64,000 nucleotides of DNA from Albifimbria verrucaria (GCA_020081605.1 JAHREC010000049.1:496001-560000); one strand, 5' to 3'. Shown: positions 25,901 to 39,588, numbered from the stretch's first letter. Made by a program: numbers and translations. The notes: a model not told the origin generated them from the sequence alone.

Positions 25901-26788
25901 GTACTGAAGGTGTGGAGAGAGAATGCCTCTAGGTTTTGCGACGGTCCAGTCAGCGACGGCCTTCTCGGGAGAGAAAGGGATATAGAGGCGTTTTGAGACG
26001 AGGTTTTGGTCTCGTCAGAGCTGCCCGTAGGCGTGTCTTGGTAAAAATAGGGTTTTGATGGTTTGTTTGGCTTGGACGACACGAGAGTGCTGGAATCGAC
26101 GTGAGAGGTGGCATCCTGCTGTGGCGACAGGGTAGATCCTTTGGCTGCATCAGCATCGTTGGACCCAGGAATGACGGATGCAGCAGGAGCCGTTGCTGGA
26201 AGTGCTGGAGGTGCCGGAGGTGCTGAAGGCGCTGTTGTCGCGGAGGCATTGGCGGCGAAGGCGGCAGCACCCTCCCGCGAACGGCCAGCCTGTTCAGCAC
26301 GAACACCGCCGGTGGCGACCTCTGGGGATGCCCGAGGAAAGGTCGCGCAGACGGTGGGCATCGGCACGCCACAGTCGGTTTCCACTGACGAGCCTCCAGC
26401 GCTGACGAACGGTGGAGCCGGTCCAGAGGAAATCGGCATACACGAAAGACAAGGGGAAGACGTCCTTGGAGTCGTCGTGGGTGGTGACACCGGTTGCCCA
26501 GCGCTTGAAGTCTTGGTAGCTGGGCTCTTGGTGGTCGGGACCAGACGTGGACGAGGTCAAGGTGGAGTCGAGGCCCTGGGCATCGGGACCTACGAGTCCA
26601 TCGAGCAGACGCTCGTGCAGCCGGAGGGCGGCATTGCAGAAGACGGGAAGAAGCAAGTCATGTGCAGCAGGCAGCTCTTGGTCGGGGTCCAAATCGATGA
26701 CAAAGGTTGGACGAGAATCGGCATCTAGGACTTCTCTGAGGCTGAGCTCGTCCAGTTCATCTACGGAGTCGACCTCCATCCGATTCAT
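22978..26788 (-). CDS. Hybrid sensor histidine kinase with receiver domain
   Basis: Read from Met at 26788 to TAG at 22978-22980, roughly 1,250 residues after repair of at least six -1 breaks (for example 25909-25910, 25805-25808, about 25050, 24850). Domains in order: an acidic N-terminus; a long Ser/Pro/Ala-rich linker; an atypical PAS domain (WSPEFRQTANL, LFWGSDLTMLYNEAY, WSWTPLYG); a GAF-like segment; a second PAS ending in GSITDISHLKWAE; the HisKA phospho-acceptor helix DITSHEMRNPLSAIL; HATPase with NLMTNAIKFT and GGSGLGLFISKHL; and a C-terminal receiver with LVVEDNLINQKV, acceptor Asp in ILMDLEMPNMDG and the Lys in SKPF. Such kinases pass phosphate through an Ypd1-type protein to response regulators in stress or developmental control. 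The stimulus is unknown. Confidence 0.88.
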
Positions 26789-29700
26789 GGGCCCGGGCGA
26801 AGGTCAGAGCTGGGGACGCAAGCGTGACACGACGATGGAGGGAGGAGTTGCCGTCGTCGACAGACGAGCGTCTAAGAACACTCCGTCGCGTCACACAGAG
26901 CAAAAGAATGATAAGCTCGGCTGCGGCAAGGAAAAGCGGGTTTCACGGAGACAAGCCGAACGATGAGATCTCGAAATCTGGGGCCGAGAAGATGGCAAGG
27001 CGGGCCTGTAAGTGGGTGAAAGGTGTTCCCGAGTGAGGAATACCGAGTGTCGATCTCACTTTTTTCCCTCCCTTTTGTCGGCGACCTCTCGAGTCTCGTT
27101 CTGACAGGAGAAGGGGAGAACCGTTTGTTGAGGCTGAGGCCAAGGCTGATGAACGAGGCAGTAAGAAGCGGCGATTGAGTGGGGGTCACAGGAGTGACTG
27201 GGCCAGGTGACACAGCGTATTCATGTTCCTCGGCAAATGAGAGAAGGGAAAGAACGGATTAAGCAAAGAGAATAGCTACCGGGTGCTCAGGGCATGGCAG
27301 CTTTGGCAGTGAGCAAAGAGGCCCGTCCAGAGTACCGCAGCGCAGGACGGAAATCGAGGATTCGGTGAGGGTTGGCGACGATGGAAAACAATGGTGGTAT
27401 GGTGTGGTGGATGGTGGTGAGCGAGCGAGTGAGCCATCCATGTTGACGCGCAACGATAAGATACCTACCGGTAGGTACAGTACAGAGAGTACAGACAGGC
27501 ACAGGACGGTTGGATGGGGTACAAGTAAGGTAGGTACCGGAGGTAGCTTAGGTACTGTAGGTACCGGAGGTGCTGCAGGTGAGGTGCGGGAGGTGCGGTA
27601 TGTGCGGTAGGCGCCAGGGGCAGTGCGCCCATACTTCACCCATACTTGCTTGGTTCGGTACCTTGGGCAGGCATGGCACATAGCAACACTGGCCTCCGGT
27701 AAATCTACGGCTATCTCGGGCCCCTGAGTCCTCCGGACTTTTCTCCCGTTCCCCGCAAACAGTGCTGAGGGCGAGTGGTAAGCGCAGGCTGTGGAGGTGT
27801 TAGTGATTGGTAACGGAGCACATGTTCCGCATGTATGACTGTTGCATGGACAAGACAGTACGTCACGCTGCATGGCAATGCGCATTTTTGGCACCACTGG
27901 CTGAGGCTACCTTAGTACCCATCTGCCTTAGTAACGCACACTCACTTGTCCTTTTCCATGCGGGCCACGATTCCCATTTGATCGGGTTACCTTTCTTCGA
28001 TCCACGCTTCCCATTCTGCTTGTCCTAATCTGGCCAGCATTTTCCTTTCTGACCACTCCAGCCTTTTTTTTCTTTCTTTTTTCTTTCTTTTTGCCTTCTC
28101 CTTCCTCGCAGCGTTACAGGTACCCACTTGTCGCGCGTATGGAGCTGTGCCTCTTTTCTTCTCCCTGCTCTTGCTACTCTGTATGGTCAGTCCTGTCTGC
28201 CGTTATAATTGACGGCACCATTGATGGTGAGACAGATTCTGGGTACTCCAATATCACTGTTGTTTGTACATTGGGACGAGTTCCCCAACCAGTAAATCCA
28301 AGTAGCATCTATAGAGTACTGCGATTGCATTCCACTACGGCTTATGCCTCAACTCAAATCATATAACAATAAGGTGATGACAACGGAACATTGTGTAAGC
28401 TTACTTGTTAACTAACTTGTCTATCGACGAATGCTTCTCCCCTCCTCTCTTCTTTTTTTTTATTTCTTTTTCCTTCTCCCTTTTCCCCTCTTTATATCGC
28501 TAAAAGACAGGTGCGTGTGTGTTAGTTGCTTGTCTTTGGCCCGATGTCTTATAACTTAACAAATACGCCCAGCTGTAGGGTAGCGGTGCAGTTCTCTAAC
28601 ACAGGCCAACTGGGAACAATGGCTTTCCGTAACAAACAATATCACACAATTAAGGGTGCAATCAATTTACAAATCTCTTACTGTACAGTACAATCAGTAC
28701 CTTGGTTGATGAGCAATGGGTCATTCAAGGCAACCCAGACTATTCAAACTATGGATGCTGGCCTGATGCTCGTATGCTCCTCAACATTGACCAGCTCGTT
28801 GAACTCCATCACGGTTGCTCCAATGGTCCTTTGCTTTGACTAAAACCAGTAAATCAAAGCCTCGGGGTCCTGAATGACACCACCAACTCCATCCCACCGT
28901 GTTGACAAACACAACTGTGCGTGGGCTCAACTCACTCCTTCATTTCGGTCGCACCGCTCCCCATGACTGTGTCCCCATCCCTGCTCCTTGCCAAAGGTTC
29001 CGCTTCCCAGAGAGCCCCGCATGGCGATCAATCTATCTTCTTTATCTCTCCAGATATAGCGCTTCGCGGGTTCCGCCACGGGCACTTTGTAGATGATTTC
29101 CCTTAAGGGCTGACCTGCCACACGTTTACCTTCGCCAACGGGAAACTGATCGTCACCCTCATGCCACAAAGGTTCCGTGCTAGTCCATCACGAGGCGGCG
29201 CCCACAGACAAAGAAACCGTGCTTCGTGGCCCAAGAGCTCTTGTAGGAAGGTCTCAAGTTTAAAAAACCACCAGGCACGAGATTGCTGTGGATGCGGCGT
29301 ACTAAGCTTCGCCAATTGTCAGACATCCAAGGTCGCCCTCGCCTTGTCAATGAGGGGAGGGAACTTTTCAACGTTGCACCCGTCCTGAATCCACACTCAC
29401 CTAGGTTACCATGACTTCTGACACGGAAGATCATCACCAAAGCCGTCACCGTCTTTGTTGTTTCACCAAGTTGTAGACAGAGCCCCAACAGCTTGGGCCT
29501 GGATTCGTGTCCCCAACGCACACAGTTCAATATGTGGCGCCGCATCGCACCATGGTTCTAGACAGGAAATTGGGCGAATGCTGTGGCCGATAAACTAGGG
29601 GTTTGATCAGGAAAGGCACGGGCTCGCCTGTCCCGTTATTAAGAACATGTAGATTATGCCGCGACGTCATGCCCCCTCATGCATGGGTGAAGCCGATTCC

Positions 29701-30814
29701 CTCTGATGCCTGCCCAAATCGAACACGAAGCAATCGTGTGCGCAGTATACTCTCTGAAGGGAGTATGTTTCTGGTGATATCCCACGACTCCACTGGTCCT
29801 TGGCGCTGTTGCAGGATGTCTATTTCTGTCTTCATCCAGCCTCTCAGCTGCATAGTGATGTTGACCGGGATTTCCGAGTTTGCCGAGGCTCAATAGAAGC
29901 CGTGTGACGGATGTATCATCTCTCAGCCAATGTAGATTGAAGATTACCATCCAGGTTGAGAGACAGCGACTTCCGGGATATGACCTGTGCCGCTGTCCTC
30001 TGTCTGCGCTTACAGGCAACGAATCGCATGTTAGCCACGGCCAAATCCACTGTCACATGCCGCTCCGAACCAAAAGACTCAAACCAAAAGAACCATGATC
30101 GACTAGACGTCCCGTGTCTAAAACGTCCAGTAGCCTGTTTGGACAAGTCCCTTGAGCATGCCTTCGGCGCCGAACTCCAAATTACCCTGGTGATGCAAAT
30201 CATCGCTCCATTCCGTCAGCGCCGCAGCCAGAGTGCAAGCTTACCGAGAAGGGTCCAGTAGTACGAGATCGGGCACCAGGCCGCTTGCGGAGGTGGCTGC
30301 CCGGAGATCGTCGTGAAGATCGGCATGGCGGAACCACTCCAGCTCTGGCCCAGGAGCCTGTTCCTGACGCGGGCCAAACAGCGTCTCTATGTGAGCATGG
30401 GATTCGAAGTCTGGCCGATGATCGACGCAGCTTCCTGTAGTAGCAATATCGTTGGCGGGACCATCTTACTCAAGGCCTTGTGTCAAGGAGGAGCTGAGCA
30501 TGATAGCCTCATCTGGTAGGAGAGGAGGAGAGGAGGAGGGGTGACCAAGCGAAGACACTGGCTTGACACGCAACCCAAGAAAGTCGTCGTATGCCAATGG
30601 AGATGGAAATAGATGCAACTTGGCAGATAAATAGATGCAGCATCTCCCACATCAAACCATATCCCACCACTCATCCTCTCCTCCTTCAGACTCACAATCT
30701 CCAACTCACCTTCACGTCCCAGCTGCGCCGTTGCCTCGACACCAACGCTGCTTCCACTCGCTCAAACATCATAAGCACCATTTCTAGATCAGGCAACTCT
30801 CACCATTAGCCAAT
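26789..30814. other. Very long intergenic region with repeat words and coding-like minus-strand runs
   Basis: No gene is assigned in 4 kb. 27440-27610 is rich in GGTACC/GTAGGT words and GGAGGT-type repeats. 28430-28500 is T/C-rich. Between about 28500 and 30300 the minus strand has several natural-looking coding runs in changing frames, for example the frame covering 29660-29870 and another near 29600-29660. I could not assign a family, and there are stops between the runs. It may be a gene broken by missing bases, or a remnant. Confidence 0.35.
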
Positions 30815-32072
<1,258 letters not shown>

Positions 32073-32886
32073 ATTGAGCAATGGATGAAACGGGACCCCG
32101 TCTGTCGCGATGGCAAGAACAAGCGGGCGTGATGGCAGGGAATGAGTTATGAAGGTTTTAGATCAGACAAGGGAACTTCTCTGTATATTTTGCCATGGGT
32201 CATGAGAGACTCAGTTGTAGCCACCTTATCTATTCCATACTTCAGTTGCAAATCTTGATTCCTGAATTCCAGTACAGTACTTGCTGTGTGTGAGTTTCGC
32301 TTCTTGAGTTTGCACCAACTAAATGCCAAACACTGTACTTATCAACTCGTATATAACAACCGCGCCAAGTAATTGGACAGGTTGGTTAAACAAAGGCACT
32401 GGTGTATTGATACAGTATAGAAAGAAGACATTGTCTATTTTAACATTCTAGGTGCCGCGTTCTCCCGAAACGCATCCTATAAAATTTCAACAATCACAGT
32501 CTGCATGGGCCCCCTTATCCAAGGCAATGAGCATCACGAGATGGCACGTCGTACAAGGTAAACAAAGAAACCACTCTGTCAACGCGTCAGAGTCCAGGTT
32601 AGGAGCACCAATGCCCGGCTTTGTTTGTTTGAGCATCGACCAGCTCATAAACTCTGTCTCTTTCAAGCTTCCCAATACCAAACACTGTAATACTATACAT
32701 ACACACAGTACCTACAGTACAGTACATACATATCATCAAGTATGCTAATTTTTCTTCAGATGCATACCACTACCGGTATCGGTACTGTACAGCACAAAAG
32801 AGGGCTTTGCTAAATAGCCTCGCAGACTCGGTTGGCTCAATTCACCATAGACTATTAGAGTGCCTCTAATATCAAGACACGAAACA
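32073..32886. other. Intergenic with TACAGTAC words
   Basis: 3' region of the protease and promoter of the LeuRS-like gene. It carries several copies of the palindromic word TACAGTAC/GTACTGTAC (for example about 32270-32282, 32700-32725 and 32775-32790). No gene. Confidence 0.5.
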
Positions 32887-35800
32887 ATGAACTCCTTAAC
32901 AGACGTACGTTACCTCAACCCATTCCTATGTGGTGCACCCGTTCATACATGGCTCTAGAAAGACAAAGCAGATTTACTTCGTGAGGGCGAGAAGAAGAGT
33001 CAGGAAAGATGGAACTCTGAAGGCATATTCGAAACGGGCGGTCCTGATGTTTGCATCATACAACGAGGCACGCGCGTCGTAGAGACTCGCCAACAGAAAA
33101 GAACAAGTCCCATAAGTTCTATGGAACCGTACCTCTTCTGCCTATGGAGAGTCGCCTACACATGGCACACATCTTCACCATTCTACAAGTGGATTTCGCC
33201 GCCGGCTATGCGATGATGAAAGGGAAGAGGGTACTATTTTCCTTAGGGTTTCAATGTAGCGGTAGCTCTAACCCAGACCGTGCTGAACGTATCAGAGAAG
33301 AGTTGGTCACCATTGGCCATTCCACTGCGTCGGAAATGTCGTCGGATGATGTTCGTCAGAATCATCCCGAAACATGGATTTTATACCGGCAAGGCATTCC
33401 CGGCGTACAAATCAGAAAGTTTGAGAAATATTCCTGGTGGATAGCAGCCTTTCCAGCGCTAGCCAAGTATGACCTCCAGATGCTCGGTGTTCGGGTTGAC
33501 TGGCGTCGTACTTTCGCCGGAGGCTACAATCCATTTTATCGATCGTTTGTGCAATGGCAAGTTAAGCGTCTCCGAGACCTTAGCAAGCTGCAATATGGGA
33601 AGGCATTTACTTTATACTCTTTGGAGCATAACGAACCATGCCCCGAGCGAAATGATGCTGACGGCAAACGACTGAGAGCAGTACTGCATACAGCGGTGAA
33701 AATGAAGGTTGTGGAGCTTTCCAAGTCATTGACTGAGAAGCTGCGCAACTCTCTACCGCCGCAAGTAGTTCTGAACATCGCCTGCTCCGTTTCAAGATGT
33801 GAGTGTCTATACGGACTTGGTTGTTGTTTCGTCAGCCTAGGAGTCTCTTATGGCGTGTATATGGTATCTCAAAACGAGTATCTTTTAGTGTCTCAAAACG
33901 CAGCACGAAACATGGCCCATCAAGGTATTCTTCCATTGTGGGGTAGACTGGAAGAAGTTGCGAGCCTTACTGGTTCAGACCTGGTTGGGACACTGATTGG
34001 GGGTCATTTTCTGATGAAGAAATCTCCATTCGTCTCCTTCCCGAGATCATTACTACCTCCATAGAAGGCACAGGGATCCGTGCCGGCTTTCCTATGGAGG
34101 ATGTAGGCGATTATCTGAGTTTTGTTGCTCTCAGGGAGAGGTTGGAAGACCATGAAATTCAAGCAGATTGGCTCTCGCAACTTCCACCGACGATCATCCA
34201 AACGCCTACTAAGAGCCTCCTGACACCGTCTGAAATGTGCCAGAAAATAGACCATAGCGGGCCAACGGATGAGCTACTCGACTCACAGGAGCTGAGAAAC
34301 ATGGCGGAAATGGCTGCCGGCGAGGCTTACTTTCACGGGCGCATGCTTGTTGGTGCGCACCGAGGTATGCCGATCAACGAGGCAAGAGAACTCATTAAAA
34401 GAAGCCTTCTGAAATCGGGCCAGGTTTTTGAATATCGACAGCCAAGTGGACCTCCTGAAACCATAGGAGATTGTGTTGTGGCTTATTTGGAGCACTGGCA
34501 TTTAGGACTCAGTTCTGAGGGGAGAGCAGGGGCTCACGATGGATTAGAGAGACCTGCAACTTTCTCAATAGCTCGAAGTTTCAGCATATCTCAGTTGAAG
34601 GCAGAACGGAGCTCCATGATGCCGTGCGGCGTCTAGGGTCGTGGGCAATAGGAAGGGGCCGTGGCTACGGCACCCAAGCGCCATGGGACGAAGCGCTGCT
34701 CATAGATCCCTTCACGGAAGCTGCTATAGCGCCTGTATACCAGACAATTGCTCACTTCCTCCATGCTGACATGTACGGCGAGATTCTAGGTCTTGGGGTT
34801 ATAAGACCAGAGCAGATGACGGACCAGGTGTGGGATTTTGTCTTTTCACGGCTCGACATAAGGTCTGCGGAGCTAGAAAAGGTGACGACAGACATCAGCC
34901 ACTCTACGTTATGCAGGATGCGGCTCGAGTTTGAATGGTGGTATCCGACGAATTTATACGTGGCCGACAAGGGCCAGATACAGGATCATTTGGCATTCTT
35001 CTTGTGCCATCATGTAGCACTCTTTGTCCCAAAGTACTGGCCCAGGGAGCCAGGGTCAGCGGTGAGATGCTGTTGGAGGGAAAGAAGATGAGTGGAAGAC
35101 AGGGACATATGGTGCCGGCTGGCAGAATGATAGACAAGTATGGAGCGGACGCGGTCAGGATGGCTATAGCAAGAGCATCTACCAATTTGAGTATGGATGA
35201 TGTGGAATGGGACGAGAACATTGCGCTCGACAGCATGCGCAGGCTGTATGAACTAAAGGACTATCTTGAAAAGTTGTCAAAGGCGTCTTGCGAAAGGTCG
35301 GGCGCATACCAGTCAAGCCGCGGAGAAGCTGTAAATGACGGAGGCCGTGATGGAGACCTGGGCGTCTGGGACTTGAGTTTGATGGATGAGATACAATGGA
35401 TTGCGCGCAAAGCCGGCTCTTGTTACGAAAGGTGAGTGCACCTGTATCGGATGCATGCGATGGAATGAGATACGACGCTTACCACGCCGCTGAACAGTAA
35501 CCAGTTTCGTGAGGTTGTACACTATGCCTTTGACGAGATGGGAGCGGCTTTTGACAGCTATCTTCAGATGACGAGGGATGCGAATGTTGGGCTGCACAGA
35601 AGTGCGTTTAAGGCTTACGTTCAGACGCAGACTCTCGTGTTAGCACCGGTATGCCCTCATTGGTGCGAGGATGTCCGGAGCAAGGTGCTGAAAGAAGCGA
35701 CGACAATTCTCACCACGCCATTCCCAGAGGTAGCGTCTCCGCACTCGACATTTGCGGCCTCGACTAAGCTTCTTCGCGACACTGTGTCGGGGGTAAGGGA

Positions 35801-36262
35801 AGACGCGAGGGAGAATGGCAAGGACTTGGGGTCGGCAGGAGTGGATTGCAGCCATCCATTCGTGGTCACACTCTTCTTCGCCACGGAATACTTGACCTGG
35901 CAGCTCGAGTGCATCAAGCTGATGGAGGAAGGTTTGGGAGGGGACGAGATGCGGGTGGACTTGGAGCTCTTGAACATGGCGATGAAGGCCGAGGGCGTGG
36001 ACGTGGACAAGGCCAGGAGGTTTGCCAAGCACCTGCAGGACCTGCTGGAGCGGGGATGGATCGAGAGGCGGTGTTGAACAAGCGGTATCCGGGTGACCAA
36101 GCCATAGTGTTGCAGGCAGTGGCAGAGACGTTGAAGCAGACGCTCCCAGGCTGCATGGGGGTGAGGGTGGTGGAGGTGAGGGATGTTCAGAGTGTCGCGG
36201 GCGCATCGAGGCCGACGCCGGGGTTCCCGACATGGGTTTTCCAGAACTCTGGGCCTGCATGA
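32887..36262 (+). CDS. Highly divergent cytosolic-type leucyl-tRNA synthetase paralogue
   Basis: Introns at 32905-32958 and 35432-35497 are supported. At least four -1 breaks (near 33078, 34005-34010, 34540-34640, 35040, 36070) need repair, giving roughly 1,080 residues, close to cytosolic LeuRS length. The order of LeuRS blocks is kept: DKADLLREGEKKSQERW at the N-terminus, SHKFYGTVPLLPMESRLHMAH, the AAGY..KGKRVLF block, the editing-domain insert with LTGSDLVGT, the PWDEALLIDPFTEAAI..YQTIAHFL block, RPEQMTDQVWDFVF, EFEWWYP and KYGADAVRMA. Key motifs are changed: HIGH reads HMAH with Gly replaced, KMSKS reads KMSGR, and the editing-site RPET reads SRCE. It may be inactive in charging, specialised or a drug-resistant paralogue. 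A normal LeuRS presumably sits elsewhere in the genome. Confidence 0.82.
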
Positions 36263-37776
36263 GAAAATGAGTACTTAGATGGTTCTTGTGCAAGATGTTT
36301 GGATGTGGATGTGGATGTTGATACAACAGGGTTATAGCAGGAAGGCTCACGAAGACAGGGATGAGGCAATGCACGGCCATGCGTGGGGCTTTGTGAAGTT
36401 GCTTGACGTGACACATGGCTATTTCATGTACTATTTCCTCACACGGGCTTGTTTCTTTCTCTTCCTCTCTTTCCCGTGAGGTCTGCAGGTCGTCAGGATT
36501 CGTATGCGATGCGCCTATCCATCATGAAGTGGAGGGATGGCTGGTGTAGGAAGACGGTGGCAGTTGAAGATTTTGTGGTTAGGCATGGCACAGATGGCAA
36601 GCCAAGCAACGGTGCCACGGCCAGGACACCGCTGGGGACCTGGTCCGACCTGACATCACGGTGCATGATCAGTGGGTAAGGTGGGTTTGACGGTGGTTGA
36701 GAGAGGGAGAGAGTGTTCGTTTATTGCTTGGGGGGTCGAGTGGTCGTGATGCGCGCATGCTGACTAATTGGGATGTTTACGTTGGACTACCCAAGAGGTA
36801 CTTTGCGAGCGTGGTTATGGAAACTGTTTAGTAAGGTATTCTGAGTACCTTCTGAGCGAGTATCGTTCGTGGTAGGTAGGTGCATGGGTACCTTGAGTGC
36901 TAAGATGGCAGCTTTAGGTACGGTACATACCCATCTGGGGGTAGCTTGGGGTCGTCTTGATGCGGAAGCTCCCATTTGTTGTTGACGTATCACTCTTGAC
37001 CAACCCTCCTACCTTAGTACCTACTTTACCTAGTACCTGCTACCTTACCTTAGTACCTGCGTTACCTGTCGAGTCCTAACCTACCTACCTGCCTACCTAC
37101 CTACTTACCTATTATCCTACCTACCTCACCTAAGGTACCTAGTAGCTAGGTACCTACCTGCTAAGGAGGCACCCTACTGTGCTGAACAGTACCCTCTCTC
37201 TTAGACACACCACACCACACCACACCCTACCCTCCCTCCCTCTCTCACTCTCTTACTCTCTCACTCCAACTCTGCATCTCCTCCCGAGCGACGAGGCTGC
37301 TGCTGTGCGTATCAACTCTGCCCGATCAACAAGAAAGAAAGAAAAGAACACCGCATCCTTGCGCCTGCCCGGATTTGGCTAATTGCATCTTCTGTCCCAA
37401 CGCGACGCGCCCTATCCATTCGTCCGTCATTGATTCAGTTCTAGTATATCCCTCCCTAGTTGTTGCTGGTCTGTGCCTCGTACGCTACGCTGCGCTACTC
37501 TACACTACCCTGTGAGCTGTGAGGTGAGGCCAAGCGCGCGCGCATCTCCACCACCACCACCACCTCTGCCGTCATCAATCGACACCGTCGACTCGCGCCC
37601 AAGGACAATCGTGCTCATCCAAGTCCTACGCGAACGGCATCTTCTTTGCTTCCCCTTTGTAGCCACTGCCTTGCCGCCGATCCGACTTGGCCTCGCCTTG
37701 ACGCGACCACCAACCGACCGCCAACCACCCAGCCACCCACCACCTATCCGGCAGCTAGCTATTGTGCGCCCTCGCC
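36263..37776. other. Intergenic with CCTA/GGTACC repeats and a pyrimidine-rich leader
   Basis: No supported gene from 36263 to 37776. 36840-36910 and 37010-37165 hold CTAC/CCTA and GGTACCTA words. 37190-37290 is CACACC/CCCTCT pyrimidine-rich and likely lies in the promoter or leader of the chromodomain gene. The 5' leader may extend for several hundred bases. Confidence 0.5.
37010..37165. repeat. CCTA-type imperfect microsatellite with GGTACC words
   Basis: Repeats of tacc/ctac in slightly varied spacing, ending in aaggtacctagtagctaggtacc. The same words occur near 27470-27570. Confidence 0.8.
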
Positions 37777-38728
37777 ATGCTCCGCTCAATGCTTCTCGGC
37801 GAGCCTCAGGTCGACGCCTCTGTCTCCGTCAGCTCCCTCCTCAACAAGGCCGAGAAGATGTCGCCCTCGGATACCACCGAGACCGTCACCGTCAAGGAAG
37901 CTTCCATTACTGTTCAGGAGACCTCCGCGCGCCATGACGCCGAAGACGACGACGATGAGTACGACACCAACAATAACGACCATGATAAGCGCGCCGCTTC
38001 CGTAGACCTGTCGAGCGACAGGAGCCCGCGGCTCCGCCCTCTCCCAAGTCGGCCGAGGGCGAACCGCTTCCGGCTGCCGACTCTGACGGCGCGCAAACCC
38101 TCAACGACACAAACAAGGATGCACCTGAACCCGAACCCGAGTCTGTCAGCGCCAGTGCCAGTGCCAGCGCCAGCGCCCGGGCTCGATCCGAGGAGAGCCC
38201 TGATGCCGACAAGGCGCAAACCGACGACACCAACAACCTCGCCAACGGCGGTGACGCGGCTGACCTGGAGGCCGACACCGCCGGCGACGACTCAAGAGCA
38301 AGCTGGAGCGATCCAGCGTCAAGCCCGACAGCGCTGTCGACGGGGAGCCTGAGAAGCCCAACAAAGAAGAGGTCGCCAAACCTGGGCCCACCTCTGACGA
38401 CAACGTATTTGAGATCGAGCGTCTCGCCTCCCATCGCGTCAACAAGGACACTTCCACCGTCGACTTCTTCGTCCAGTGGGTGGGCACTGCTACGAGCTGG
38501 GAGCCCGAGCGCGAACTACAGCTCCAGGTCCCCGACTTGGTCTTCGAGTACTGGGAGGCCCTAGGTGGTCGCGAAAAGGCTACTGGTCTCGAAGAATTCC
38601 ACGTCTTCCGTATCCTTGAATCGACCGTCGACCCGCCCCAGTACCGCGTCCAGTGGGTTGGCTACCGAGACACCCCTGCCGACACCACCTGGGAGTCCAG
38701 GGCCCTTCTGCGACGTGTCGCCCCATAG
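37777..38728 (+). CDS. Small acidic protein with two chromodomain-like segments
   Basis: About 317 residues with two repaired -1 breaks (38018-38035 and about 38290). The N-terminal two thirds are disordered: acidic runs (DAEDDDDEYD), Pro/Glu repeats and a Ser-Ala repeat. The C-terminal part has two chromodomain-like units. The first is FEIERLASHRVNKDTSTVDFFVQWVG with a WEPE aromatic-cage tail. The second is FHVFRILESTVDPPQYRVQWVG followed by TTWESRALL. Chromodomains bind methylated lysines on histone H3 and occur in heterochromatin proteins, so a nuclear chromatin-reader role is likely. The second unit could instead be a shadow-type dimer domain. It is not a full HP1 of the usual layout, and I do not assign a gene name. 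The start is the first ATG after a long pyrimidine-rich leader. Confidence 0.75.
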
Positions 38729-39588
38729 CCCTGGGTCTTTACGAGTCATCCCACAAGAAGCGCTCCGCGAAAGGCAAGCCTGGCAGACCAAGCAAGAAAC
38801 TCAAGATTTCGCGGGGTTCATCTCGATGAAGCACCAGGCGTGTGTTAGTTTGGAGCCGCGCGTCTACAGATTTCTTTTCTTTCCTTCTCATTTTTTTCCT
38901 ACCCCAGTGTTTTCGTCTTGGTTGCTATGGGATGGCGGCGTTATGTGTAGGATAGGCGCAGCTACCGCCGGGCTTTCCTTGAGCGACTATGGAACCTCCG
39001 CAACCACACTTTGAGAGTAGTTTCAACACCTCTTCAAACCATACCGAGACCAGCCCTGTGGAGGGCTAGGCTCCACTCTCCCGACAGAAGGCGCGGTCTT
39101 GGTCGTTTGTTCGTTCTGCTAGACGAGGATACCACCATCCTCAAGGTATGTGACGCACCAGAGAGAAACGGATCCCACAACTCAACAGTGGTTGCAGTAT
39201 GGAAGTGAGTGCCTATCAATACGTTTTTGTACAGTAGCAACAAGTGGTGGCGATGGACTCTATCATGATCCAGCGCCAATGCGCCGCCCTCACGGCAAGA
39301 GCTTGTGCTGGCTACGGGAGCGAAGGAGCGTTTCAAGGATTACACTGGAGACATCACGGCGCGCGCTGGGGACATTTGGGAGGTGCCATGAGAGATGCGT
39401 ATTAAACCATTGCATAGGAGTTCAGGACGGGTATCTAATGTAGTTGAATGTACAAAAGAAGCTTGACTTGTGGACCAGCCGTGAACCGCCACATGTCCTT
39501 GTCTCATCCACTGCAATCTGCAGTTGACATGCGGCAGACTCCAGATCGCGACAAAGCCCCGAGTTGGGTGTCAGGGCTTACGGTCCGC
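38729..39588. other. Intergenic
   Basis: Only short chance ORFs. A T-rich patch at 38872-38900 probably lies in the 3' UTR of the chromodomain gene. Confidence 0.45.

Noticed and set aside
27259..27897. Minus-strand ORF of 212 codons rich in Pro/Val/Thr
   Set aside because: It is produced by the GGTACC/GGAGGT repeats and reads as low complexity.
37907..38487. Long minus-strand ORFs opposite the chromodomain gene
   Set aside because: They are low-complexity Arg/Ser shadows of GC-rich codons; the plus strand shows domain structure.
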